Shown piece by piece: positions 12,771 to 20,222 of a stretch of 38,481 nt of DNA; the first letter of the stretch is position 1, and each line of letters opens with the position of its first letter. The stretch covers positions 1 to 38,481 of the forward strand of contig CAZMIL010000006.1 in assembly GCA_964566425.1 (NCBI GenBank). The letters run 5' to 3'. Under the pieces are notes generated by a model. The model did not search any database and was not told the origin of the DNA. It saw only the letters and a list, made by a program, of their open reading frames with translations. This DNA comes from CAZMIL01 sp964566425. GTDB lineage: Bacteria; Patescibacteriota; Microgenomatia; UBA1406; GWC2-37-13. A program made the position numbers and the translations under genes.

Positions 12771-14288
12771 ATGAAATATATCGATGATTGGCTTAATTCG
12801 ATTACCATGTACCGTTTGATAATGTACGGTTTAATGGTCTTGGCGGCTATCACGATAATTTTCGGCTATCTGCATTTAATTTCTTTCAGCGGAACACAAT
12901 TGTTGATTTCAGTCTCAATTCTGATTTCGCTCTGCTGGTTAGTTAACGAACTAATTGGTTATATTCTCAAAGCGCCGCACAACGATGAATCTTCAGTGAT
13001 AACCGGCTTGATTCTCTTCTTTCTTTTAACTCCACCGAGCAATCTTAATGATGGTTTAACTCTTGTTTTGGCAGCAATCCTGGCGATGGCTTCTAAATAT
13101 ATTTTCGCTCTTGGTAAAAAACACCTTTTTAATCCGGCCGCAGCCGCAGCTGTAATTTTAGGTCTGATCGGAAATCCGTCTGTGATCTGGTGGGTCGGCA
13201 CCCCCAATCTTTTGTTATTTACACTGATTCTAGGATTATTAATCATCAGAAAAATCCGCCGTTTTTCGCTCTTCTTTGCTTTTCTTTTTGCTGCTTTGGT
13301 AACAATAAATATTTACGGTTTGACGCTGAACAGAGGAATCATTGAGATGACCAGTGAAGTTTTTCTTTCCTGGCCGTTGATCTTTTTTGGCACGGTAATG
13401 TTAACCGAACCGTCAACTACACCTCCGACTAGGAAATTGCAAATAATTTATGGTTTGTTGATCGGAGTTCTTTTTGGCGCACAATTTCGTTTTGGTCCTG
13501 TTTATTCGACGCCCGAATTGGTGCTGCTGCTCGGTAATCTTTTCTCCTATCTGGTTGGATCTAAACAACGACTAAAACTTATCCTCGACGGACAAAGAGA
13601 TTTGGGAGCTGATGTTCACGAATTTGCTTTTGTCCCAAATCAACAACTCAATTTTTCTCCCGGACAATATTTAGAATGGACGCTCCCCTCTCATACCACT
13701 GATGACAGAGGAAATCGCCGCTATTTTACGGTTGCTTCCTCACCAACTGAAAAAGAAATCAGGTTGGGTGTGAAAGTCTCTCCGCAGCATTCAAGCACTT
13801 TTAAACAAGCTCTCATAAAAATGCAAAAGGGCGAAGTAATTTATGCTGCCCAACTGGCCGGAGATTTCATTCTTCCCTCAGACAGAACCAAAAAATTGGT
13901 GTTTATCGCCGGCGGGATTGGCGTTACTCCTTTCCGCAGTATGATTAAATATTTACTAGATAAAAATCAACGCCGAGATATTGTTCTTTTTTATAGCTCG
14001 GCGACGGCTAACGGCTTTGCTTTTCAAGAAATTTTTGAACAAGCAACCAAGAAAATCGGTCTAAAAGTGATTTATGTTTTAACTGATAAAAATAGAGCGC
14101 CAAAGGATTGGCAGGGCGAATTGGGGAGATTAACTCCCGAAATCATTACTAAACACATTTCCGATTACCAACAGCGAACATTTTATTTATCAGGACCAGA
14201 AGCAATGGTTCAAGGATACAAGAAACTGCTCTTGAGGATGGGAGTTTCAAGAAGAAACATTGTCACCGACTATTTCCCCGGATATTGA
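12771..14288 (+). CDS. RnfD/NqrB-like membrane domain fused to ferredoxin-NADP reductase domain
   Basis: 505 aa. Residues about 10-260 form eight to ten membrane segments of the NqrB/RnfD family: HNDESSVITGLILFFLLTPP, a KKHLFNPAAAAAVILGL stretch, and FFGTVMLTEPSTTPPTRK near residues 205-222. The last matches the region where RnfD/NqrB carry covalently linked FMN on a threonine. Residues about 270-505 form a ferredoxin-NADP reductase module: flavin-binding RRYFTVASSPT near 317, FIAGGIGVTPFRSMIKYL (NAD(P) site) near 374, LFYSSAT, and YLSGPEAMVQGY. The fusion would carry electrons between cytoplasmic NAD(P)H and a membrane-bound flavin or quinone. No other Rnf/Nqr subunit is nearby. Direction and partner are unknown. 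Confidence 0.9.
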   Translation: MKYIDDWLNSITMYRLIMYGLMVLAAITIIFGYLHLISFSGTQLLISVSILISLCWLVNELIGYILKAPHNDESSVITGLILFFLLTPPSNLNDGLTLVLAAILAMASKYIFALGKKHLFNPAAAAAVILGLIGNPSVIWWVGTPNLLLFTLILGLLIIRKIRRFSLFFAFLFAALVTINIYGLTLNRGIIEMTSEVFLSWPLIFFGTVMLTEPSTTPPTRKLQIIYGLLIGVLFGAQFRFGPVYSTPELVLLLGNLFSYLVGSKQRLKLILDGQRDLGADVHEFAFVPNQQLNFSPGQYLEWTLPSHTTDDRGNRRYFTVASSPTEKEIRLGVKVSPQHSSTFKQALIKMQKGEVIYAAQLAGDFILPSDRTKKLVFIAGGIGVTPFRSMIKYLLDKNQRRDIVLFYSSATANGFAFQEIFEQATKKIGLKVIYVLTDKNRAPKDWQGELGRLTPEIITKHISDYQQRTFYLSGPEAMVQGYKKLLLRMGVSRRNIVTDYFPGY

Positions 14289-14291
14289 GGG

Positions 14292-14363
14292 TGCGCCCGC
14301 TTGGATTCGAACCAAGGACTTCCATCTTATAAGGATGGCACTCTACCGCTGAGTTACAGGCGC
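14292..14363 (-). tRNA. tRNA-Ile (UAU)
   Basis: 72 nt. Acceptor GCGCCTG/CGGGCGC with one wobble; anticodon stem CCATC/GATGG closing the seven-base loop CTTATAA, so the anticodon reads TAT and decodes AUA directly. T-loop TTCGAAT. CCA is not encoded (ACCC follows). Most bacteria read AUA with a lysidine-modified CAU anticodon instead. Confidence 0.9.
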
Positions 14364-14378
14364 TTTTTAAGCTCTAAT

Positions 14379-14384
14379 ATTATA
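14379..14384 (-). promoter_or_regulatory. possible promoter of tRNA-Ile
   Basis: TATAAT on the minus strand lies between tRNA-Ala and tRNA-Ile, 15 nt before the tRNA-Ile 5' end. It could let tRNA-Ile be transcribed separately from the upstream tRNAs. Confidence 0.35.
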
Positions 14385-14386
14385 CC

Positions 14387-14460
14387 TGGTGGACCTACCG
14401 AGAATCGAACTCGGATCTCCTCGTTGCGAACGAGGTATTCGACCATTGAAATATAGGCCC
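14387..14460 (-). tRNA. tRNA-Ala (CGC)
   Basis: 71 nt plus an encoded CCA (14389-14387), the only one of the seven tRNAs here with it. Acceptor GGGCCTA/TAGGTCC contains the G3:U70 wobble, the identity mark for alanine. Anticodon stem CCTCG/CGAGG, loop TTCGCAA, anticodon CGC. The D arm is weak (TTTC/GAAT, one mismatch) with a short loop. Confidence 0.88.
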
Positions 14461-14462
14461 TG

Positions 14463-14534
14463 TGTCTCCGGGGAGAATCGAACTCCCATCATAGGCTCCG
14501 GAAGCCCACATTCTATCCGTTGAACTACGGAGAC
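14463..14534 (-). tRNA. tRNA-Arg (CCG)
   Basis: 72 nt. Acceptor GTCTCCG/CGGAGAC; anticodon stem TGGGC/GCCTA with loop TTCCGGA and anticodon CCG (codon CGG); T-loop TTCGATT; discriminator A. CCA is not encoded. Its first base is also the last base of the uppP stop codon. Two bases separate it from tRNA-Ala. Confidence 0.92.
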
Positions 14535-15316
14535 TAGCGAAAAGCAAACAGCAAGACTATTATAGCAAGAAGAATGCGGTAGAAGCCAAAAGTCGTCAGT
14601 GAGTTTTTCTTTAAAAAGTCAATCAACCATTTGACTGAAAAATAAGCGGTGATCAAGGAAACCACAAAGCCAACAGCCACATATAATTCTGCTTGACCGA
14701 AGCCGGAAATTTGACTGCGCATTTTGTAAAGATCAAGAGCCGAAGCCGCCACAATAGTCGGAACAGCCAAGAGAAACGAATAAACTGCCGAATCTTCCCG
14801 TTTATACCCCAAAAGCATCATTGTCACAATAACTATCCCTGCTCGCGAAACTCCCGGAACAACAGCCAACGACTGTCCAAGTCCGATCAACACTGCATCT
14901 CGCCAGCCGAGATTCCCCAAAGATTTGTTTAATGAGAGTTTATTGTTGGTAATCAAATATTCAAGAATGATGAAAACCAAACCCACAATGATTAAAGCGC
15001 CGACAATCAGCCCCAAAGAATTAAAGAACACATTGGTAATAATTTTAAACAATAGATAACCCACCACCGCAGTCGGCAAAAAAGACCATAAAACATTCCA
15101 CTGCAATTTTTTATGCTTGAGAACGTACTGCCAATAAAGAATAATTACTGCCAGAATGGCTCCGGACTGAATAAAAACCTCAAAAAATTTTTGCCAATCT
15201 GTCTGAGGAATTTTTAACCATTTACTGAAGATGATTAAATGAGCTGTGGAGGAAACGGGAAGAAATTCGGTCAGGCCTTCAACAATGCCAAGAATCAGCG
15301 CATTCAAAAGGTTCAT
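14534..15316 (-). CDS. uppP: undecaprenyl-diphosphatase UppP (BacA)
   Basis: Membrane enzyme that recycles undecaprenyl diphosphate to the phosphate carrier used for peptidoglycan and surface glycans. 260 aa with about eight membrane segments. Both active-site loops are present: EGLTEFLPVSSTAHLIIF near residues 12-29, and VVPGVSRAGIVIVTMMLLGY near 155-174, including the catalytic arginine (usually PGTSRSG; here PGVSRAG). I chose the ATG at 15316, giving MNLLNALILGIVEG, since it matches the usual start and lies 8 nt after a -10 box; longer in-frame starts would overlap the divergent GT4 gene. The stop codon shares its last base with tRNA-Arg. Confidence 0.95.
   Translation of the reverse strand: MNLLNALILGIVEGLTEFLPVSSTAHLIIFSKWLKIPQTDWQKFFEVFIQSGAILAVIILYWQYVLKHKKLQWNVLWSFLPTAVVGYLLFKIITNVFFNSLGLIVGALIIVGLVFIILEYLITNNKLSLNKSLGNLGWRDAVLIGLGQSLAVVPGVSRAGIVIVTMMLLGYKREDSAVYSFLLAVPTIVAASALDLYKMRSQISGFGQAELYVAVGFVVSLITAYFSVKWLIDFLKKNSLTTFGFYRILLAIIVLLFAFR
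14559..14567 (-). promoter_or_regulatory. possible tRNA-Arg promoter inside the uppP 3' end
   Basis: TGC-TATAAT (hexamer 14564 to 14559) lies 24 nt before the tRNA-Arg 5' end and within the last codons of uppP. It would give the tRNA cluster a promoter of its own with about a 17-nt 5' leader for RNase P to remove. Confidence 0.45.
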
Positions 15317-15320
15317 TGAG

Positions 15321-15330
15321 TATAATTGTA
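15321..15330. promoter_or_regulatory. overlapping divergent -10 boxes, uppP and GT4
   Basis: Plus strand TATAAT (15321-15326) is 8 nt before the GT4 ATG at 15335; minus strand TACAAT (15330 to 15325) is 8 nt before the uppP ATG at 15316. The hexamers share two base pairs and the 18-nt gap between the two start codons holds both promoters. Confidence 0.65.
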
Positions 15331-15334
15331 GCAA

Positions 15335-16453
15335 ATGAAAGTGGCGATTGTTCATGATCAATTGCAAGAATTTGGCGGCGCAGAAAGAGTTTTAATTTCG
15401 CTGACTAAAATCTTTCCGGAAGCAGATATTTTTACCGCTTTTGTCAACCAACAAACTCTCAAACACAACGTCCCTAATTATCGCTCTTGGAAAATTCATC
15501 CCTCATGGGCGGCAAAAATTCCTTTTTTCGGCAAACTCTATTCCCCGCTACGTTTCCTCGCTCCTAAAATTTGGGAGAGCTTTGATTTCACGGGCTACGA
15601 CTTGGTTATCTCTTCCTCGGGCTGGTATATGTGCAAAGGAATTATTACTAAGTCCCCCACAATACATATTTCTTATGTACACCATCCTCCGCGTTATCTC
15701 TACGGATATGAAACTGCACTAGAGTGGCAAAAATATTGGCCGGTCAAAATCTATGCGGCGATCATCAATCGTAATCTGAGAATTTGGGATTATCAATCTT
15801 CACAGCGAGCAAATTTTTTTCTGGTTAATTCTCAAGAAACTCAAATGCGGGTCAAGAAATTTTACCATCGCGATTCAACTGTTATCTATCCACCGGTAAC
15901 CGTTCCCAAAATTCTCCCAGAAAACTCGGCAACTCCTCAGTATTATCTAACAGTTTCGCGTCTAGCTCGGGCTAAACATATTGATATATTGATCAAGGTT
16001 GCCGATAAGTTGGATTTAAATTTGAAAATTGTCGGTATCGGCAGAGACGAAACTCATCTCAAATCGCTGGTCGCTAAAAAGGTTGAATTTTTGGGCAATG
16101 TTTCGGATCGGGAGCTGGGGCAACTATACCAAAAAGCTAAAGCCTTTTTATTTGCCTCTGTTGACGAGGAGTTCGGAATTGCACCGGTTGAGGCGATGGG
16201 CTACGGCGTACCGGTTATTGCTTATAAAAGTGGCGGTTTGATTGAAACGGTGAAAGAAAACGTCAATGGTTATCTTTTTAACGAATTAACTGTGAAATCT
16301 TTGAGTGAAAAGATTAATAAGCTGGAAAAATTATCCAAAGAAAAATATCAGCAAATGAAAGAAGAAGCCAGAAAGATGGCCGAAAACTTTTCAGAAGAAA
16401 AATTTAAGGAAAAAATTTTAAAATTCGTTAACCAACATGCCGGAGCTGCCTGA
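15335..16453 (+). CDS. GT4 family glycosyltransferase
   Basis: 372 aa, cytoplasmic GT-B fold. The N-terminal domain opens with MKVAIVHDQLQEFGGAERVL, which contains the glycine-rich acceptor-side motif. The C-terminal domain has YYLTVSRLARAKHID near residue 208 and the donor-binding retaining motif EEFGIAPVEAMGYGVPVIAY near 274-293, with the paired glutamates of GT4 enzymes. It is similar in layout to WbaZ/mannosyltransferase-type enzymes that add a sugar from a nucleotide donor to a lipid-linked glycan. Divergent from uppP, which recycles the same lipid carrier. It overlaps fpg by 17 nt, so the two are cotranscribed. Confidence 0.9.
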   Translation: MKVAIVHDQLQEFGGAERVLISLTKIFPEADIFTAFVNQQTLKHNVPNYRSWKIHPSWAAKIPFFGKLYSPLRFLAPKIWESFDFTGYDLVISSSGWYMCKGIITKSPTIHISYVHHPPRYLYGYETALEWQKYWPVKIYAAIINRNLRIWDYQSSQRANFFLVNSQETQMRVKKFYHRDSTVIYPPVTVPKILPENSATPQYYLTVSRLARAKHIDILIKVADKLDLNLKIVGIGRDETHLKSLVAKKVEFLGNVSDRELGQLYQKAKAFLFASVDEEFGIAPVEAMGYGVPVIAYKSGGLIETVKENVNGYLFNELTVKSLSEKINKLEKLSKEKYQQMKEEARKMAENFSEEKFKEKILKFVNQHAGAA

Positions 16454-17288
16454 AGTCGAAACGTTAAGGATTGGCCTGAACAAATATCTCCATCGTCATA
16501 AAATAATTGATTTAGACATCAGAACTTCTTCAGTTTTCCACGCTAAGAAAAAAGATATTGTTGGAACTAAAATTACCGGCGTCCGCCGTTTCGGCAAGTT
16601 GTTAGTCATCGACCTCTCTAACGGGAATTCTTTAACCATTCATGTTAAGATGACCGGTCAGCTGATTTATCGTGGACCCAATTTAAAACAAAAGGTTCAA
16701 CTCTCACCAAAAGTTGTTGGCGGAATCCCCGGCAAACATACACATGTCATCTTCAAGCTAGATAAAAACGGAGTCCTTTATTTTAATGACTTTCGCAGAT
16801 TTGGTTGGATTAAAATTATACCAACAGTCCAAGTTGCCAAAGAAGGTTTCGCCGCAAAACTCGGCCCGGAGCCGTTTAAGGATTTGACCCTGCTGAAATT
16901 TCAACAAATTTTAGGAAAACACAAAACTTATATTAAGGTTCTGCTCATGGACCAAGCTAAAATTGCCGGTGTTGGTAATATTTACGCCAACGAGGCACTG
17001 TGGATGAGCAAAATCCATCCCAAACAACCAGCTAATTCTTTAAACACGCGACACGTGCAAGAACTCTATAAAGATTTACTTCGTGTTTTGAAAAAAGGAA
17101 TTAAATATGGAGGGGCTTCCGAAAACATTTTTGTTACCTCCGAAGGGAAAGAAGGAACTTTCCAAAATCATTTTTTGGTTTATGCTCAACAAGGTAAAGT
17201 TTGCTCGAGATGTAAAAAAGCTAAGATTGATAAATTCTTTCTAGGCGGCCGCGGCACCTACTATTGCCCCACCTGTCAAAAACTTTAA
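16437..17288 (+). CDS. fpg: formamidopyrimidine-DNA glycosylase
   Basis: Base-excision repair enzyme removing oxidised purines such as 8-oxoguanine and cutting the abasic site. 283 aa, full length. It begins MPELPEVETLRIGL with the catalytic proline and glutamate; the beta-hairpin lysine is in RRFGKLLVIDL near residue 57; the helix-two-turn-helix is in LLMDQAKIAGVGNIYANEAL near 172-191; and the C-terminal zinc finger is CSRC...CPTC with the DNA-binding arginine in GGRGTYYC. Also known as mutM. It ends one base before the exporter permease stop on the other strand. Confidence 0.98.
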   Translation: MPELPEVETLRIGLNKYLHRHKIIDLDIRTSSVFHAKKKDIVGTKITGVRRFGKLLVIDLSNGNSLTIHVKMTGQLIYRGPNLKQKVQLSPKVVGGIPGKHTHVIFKLDKNGVLYFNDFRRFGWIKIIPTVQVAKEGFAAKLGPEPFKDLTLLKFQQILGKHKTYIKVLLMDQAKIAGVGNIYANEALWMSKIHPKQPANSLNTRHVQELYKDLLRVLKKGIKYGGASENIFVTSEGKEGTFQNHFLVYAQQGKVCSRCKKAKIDKFFLGGRGTYYCPTCQKL

Positions 17289-18494
17289 TCACTCGTACCT
17301 GATTGCTTCTATAGGTGAAAGGTCGGCAGCTTTTTTAGCAGGGAAAACGCCGAAGATGATCCCAATAGCCGAAGAAACACCCAATGCGAGAAGAACAGTC
17401 TGCAGATTAATATACGCCGGAAAAACACTTTGGATAAAGAAAACAATAATGAAAGCTAAAACCAATCCACTTACTCCCCCTAGAAGAGATAAAATCACCG
17501 ACTCAATCAAAAATTGATAAAGAATATCACTTTTTCTCGCGCCGATAGCTCGCCTAATCCCTATTTCCTTGATTCTTTCAGTAACCGTTACGTACATGAT
17601 ATTCATAATTCCGATGCCCCCCACCAGTAAGGAAATTGCAGCGATCGCCACCAAAACTGTATTCACTACATTGAATACAGACGTAATTGCTCCCAATAGT
17701 TCAGTCTGTTCAACTACCGAAAAATCATCCTCGTTATAACGTTTAAGTAATACTTTTTCAATCGCCCCTTTGGCCACAGTTGTATTTTGGCCTTTTTTGA
17801 CTTTGGCGATGAGGGCGACAAATTTCTTGTCCGGATCAAAAACAAAAGCAGCTTTGTAAGGAAGATAGATATAGCCATCGAAATCCGCTCCTAAACTCCC
17901 TCCTCCTTTTGATTGAGTTACGCCGGTAATTTTAAAACTTTGACTTTCAATTTTGATTTTATTACCCACGGCATTTTCCGGACTACCAAAAAGTTTTGTC
18001 GCAACTTTTGGCCCAATAACGGCAATTTTAGTTCTCTTGTTTACATCTGCTCGAGTAAACAACCGGCCAAACTGTGCTTGTACGTTAAGAGCGTCAAACA
18101 GCTTATCTGTTGAAGCAACATAATCATATATCCCACTTTTTCCTCCTCCTGAAACAGTAACCGTTTTTGTCATCTCGGGCAAAACATAATCTAAACTGGA
18201 AATTCTCTCCAAACGAGCTACATCTTTTTCGTCAAATCTGACTCCTCCGATCGAGCCAGGACCGCCTCTAAACTGTCCACCTGAAACAATTTTTCCAGGA
18301 ATGATTCTCAATAAATTCGGCGCCAGACTCTGGAAAGTTTGATCGATATATCTTTGTAAACCGAGTCCGAATGAAACCAAAAGTAAAACAGAGAGTACAC
18401 CGATCAAAATTCCCAGTGAGGTCAAAATAGTCCTTCCTTTATTGCGAGAAAAATCAAACAACGCCGATTTTAAAAGAAAAATCAAATATGACAT
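17289..18494 (-). CDS. MacB/LolC-type ABC exporter permease
   Basis: 401 aa. One membrane segment near residues 20-45 (ILTSLGILIGVLSVLLLVSF), a large extracytoplasmic MacB-type domain up to about 245, then three C-terminal FtsX-type membrane segments with TVTERIKEIGIRRAIGARKS near 310. This family exports macrolides, peptides or lipoproteins by a mechanical stroke and does not move substrate through the membrane core. It lies 1 nt after the ATPase gene in the same operon, with the adaptor upstream. The substrate is unknown. Confidence 0.93.
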   Translation of the reverse strand: MSYLIFLLKSALFDFSRNKGRTILTSLGILIGVLSVLLLVSFGLGLQRYIDQTFQSLAPNLLRIIPGKIVSGGQFRGGPGSIGGVRFDEKDVARLERISSLDYVLPEMTKTVTVSGGGKSGIYDYVASTDKLFDALNVQAQFGRLFTRADVNKRTKIAVIGPKVATKLFGSPENAVGNKIKIESQSFKITGVTQSKGGGSLGADFDGYIYLPYKAAFVFDPDKKFVALIAKVKKGQNTTVAKGAIEKVLLKRYNEDDFSVVEQTELLGAITSVFNVVNTVLVAIAAISLLVGGIGIMNIMYVTVTERIKEIGIRRAIGARKSDILYQFLIESVILSLLGGVSGLVLAFIIVFFIQSVFPAYINLQTVLLALGVSSAIGIIFGVFPAKKAADLSPIEAIRYE

Positions 18495-18495
18495 T

Positions 18496-19170
18496 TTAGC
18501 TACTTATAATTTGTCCATCCTTAAGACGAATTATTCTGCGCATTTGCTGGGCAATATCTGGCTCATGAGTAACAATTACTACCGTAATCTTATCTTTTTT
18601 ATTTAAATCCTTGAGCAACTTCATAATCTCTTCACTAGTTTTAGAGTCAACATTGCCGGTTGGTTCATCAGCTAAGATAAGTTTAGGCTCCATTATTAGC
18701 GCTCGCGCTATCGCTGCCCGTTGTTGTTGTCCGCCTGAGATTTTATTTGGATAAGAATCTTTTTTTTCCAAAATTCCTACTCTCTGCATTAGATATTCTG
18801 CCTTCTTATTGACATCGTACCTTAAATGTTTGCGGTAATAAATTGCCGGCAAGACAATGTTTTCGGCAATCGTCAGCTTACTGATTAAATTAAACTGTTG
18901 AAAAACAAAGCCGACAAATTCGCTGCGCAATTCCGACAGCTTATTATCGGTCAATTTGGAAGTATCTTTGCTTTCAATTAAAACTTTACCTTTAGTTGGT
19001 TTATCCAGCAAACCAACAATATGCATTAGAGTAGATTTACCGCTTCCAGACGGCCCGGTAATCGCCGTAAACTCTCCATTCTTGATCGTTAGATCAATAC
19101 CGTTTAACGCCGGGTAAACTACATCTGTATCCAGTTGATAATCTTTGTGGATGCTTTCCAGTTTAATCAT
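18496..19170 (-). CDS. MacB/LolD-type ABC ATPase
   Basis: 224 aa, cytoplasmic. Walker A GPSGSGKST near residue 40, Q-loop GFVFQQFNLISKLT, signature ISGGQQQRAAIARAL near 142, Walker B LILADEPTGNVDS and the switch histidine in VTHEP. The length and the ADEPTGNVDS wording are typical of the LolD/MacB/FtsE group. The start overlaps the adaptor stop by 8 nt; the stop is 1 nt from the permease start. Confidence 0.96.
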   Translation of the reverse strand: MIKLESIHKDYQLDTDVVYPALNGIDLTIKNGEFTAITGPSGSGKSTLMHIVGLLDKPTKGKVLIESKDTSKLTDNKLSELRSEFVGFVFQQFNLISKLTIAENIVLPAIYYRKHLRYDVNKKAEYLMQRVGILEKKDSYPNKISGGQQQRAAIARALIMEPKLILADEPTGNVDSKTSEEIMKLLKDLNKKDKITVVIVTHEPDIAQQMRRIIRLKDGQIISS

Positions 19171-20221
19171 AAATCACATCACCCGCCTGCAAACCAGAAG
19201 TAACAATGGTTTGGGTGTCTACGGTTTCTCCCGTTTTGATATAGGTTTTGACTCCTTTGCCGTTAATATCTCTAAGCACATACTGTTTATTTTGTTCAGC
19301 TTTGATATAAGCTGTGGGGATAGATAAAACGTCGGGATAAGTTTTAGTGATAAAAGTTGCATCGCCGGTCATCCCTAAACGGTATTTAGAGTTTTTGTCT
19401 TTGCCGCCGCTCATGAAATCCATTTTTACAGCATAAACGGTGCCCGTTTCACCAGCGGTTGGACTAAAAGCGATAGATTTAATAATTGTGGGAATCGTAT
19501 CATCTGGATAAGAATCGAAAGCGAGATAGCCTTTTTCTCCTTTGCGCAAATTAACAACGTCTGTTTGATCTGCATTTGCGGAGAAATAAAGGGTATCAGG
19601 ATTGACAATGGTGAAAGTTGCCGGCGAAACTGCGCTAATATTTACTCCTGCGACAGGTGTATCAACGCGGTCGACAATTCCGGCAATCGGCGTGGTAAGA
19701 GTCGCGTATTTGAGAGCAATATTTTGCACTTCAACGTCGATAACCGAGTTATTGAGATCCATTTGTGACTCCTCTGCCAGTCTTTGTAACTTTTGCTGCG
19801 CTTCAGTCGAAAGTCCTCCGACATCAGAAGAATCTTTCTGTTGTTGGTCAAAAGTCAGGCGTGTTTTGACATAAGTGTTCAAATAGCGCTGCATCGTCTT
19901 CTGAAGTTGTCTCTGATCAAGCGAGGCAATAGCCTGATATTTTTTAACATAATCTCCCTCTTTTACACCTACCCACGCCAACTGTCCTCCTGTTTGGAAT
20001 TGGAGAGCTACTTTTTCGTCAGCATCAATCTGTCCGGAAAAACTAATCTCATCTTTGAGCGTCTGCTTCTTAACTGTATAAGGGGTACCTTTTGGCGCCG
20101 AAGCTACTTGTTGTCTATAAATTAAAAATCCGCCTATAGCTAAAACAATCAGGACTAAGTACCAACGTCTTTTTGCAAATCCCCAAGCTTTTTTTAGGAA
20201 TCTTTTGAACTTTGATTTCAT
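19163..20221 (-). CDS. HlyD/MacA-like adaptor (membrane fusion) protein
   Basis: 352 aa. A basic N-terminus and one membrane segment (about residues 19-36), then an extracytoplasmic adaptor: a lipoyl-like half (EKVALQFQTGGQLAWVGVKE near 69-88, then GDYVKKYQAIASLD), a short helical hairpin of about residues 105-165, the second lipoyl half (ATLTTPIAGIVDRVDTPVAG) and a beta-barrel region ending in TGETVDTQTIVTSGLQAGDV. In Gram-negatives such adaptors join the pump to TolC; in a single-membrane cell it would act as an extracytoplasmic chamber. It starts 1 nt after the marR stop. Confidence 0.93.
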   Translation of the reverse strand: MKSKFKRFLKKAWGFAKRRWYLVLIVLAIGGFLIYRQQVASAPKGTPYTVKKQTLKDEISFSGQIDADEKVALQFQTGGQLAWVGVKEGDYVKKYQAIASLDQRQLQKTMQRYLNTYVKTRLTFDQQQKDSSDVGGLSTEAQQKLQRLAEESQMDLNNSVIDVEVQNIALKYATLTTPIAGIVDRVDTPVAGVNISAVSPATFTIVNPDTLYFSANADQTDVVNLRKGEKGYLAFDSYPDDTIPTIIKSIAFSPTAGETGTVYAVKMDFMSGGKDKNSKYRLGMTGDATFITKTYPDVLSIPTAYIKAEQNKQYVLRDINGKGVKTYIKTGETVDTQTIVTSGLQAGDVIYD

Positions 20222-20222
20222 T

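Noticed and set aside
19565..20125. Several open frames antisense to the adaptor gene
   Set aside because: The adaptor frame has clear lipoyl and membrane motifs; the antisense frames have none and lack promoters or start context.
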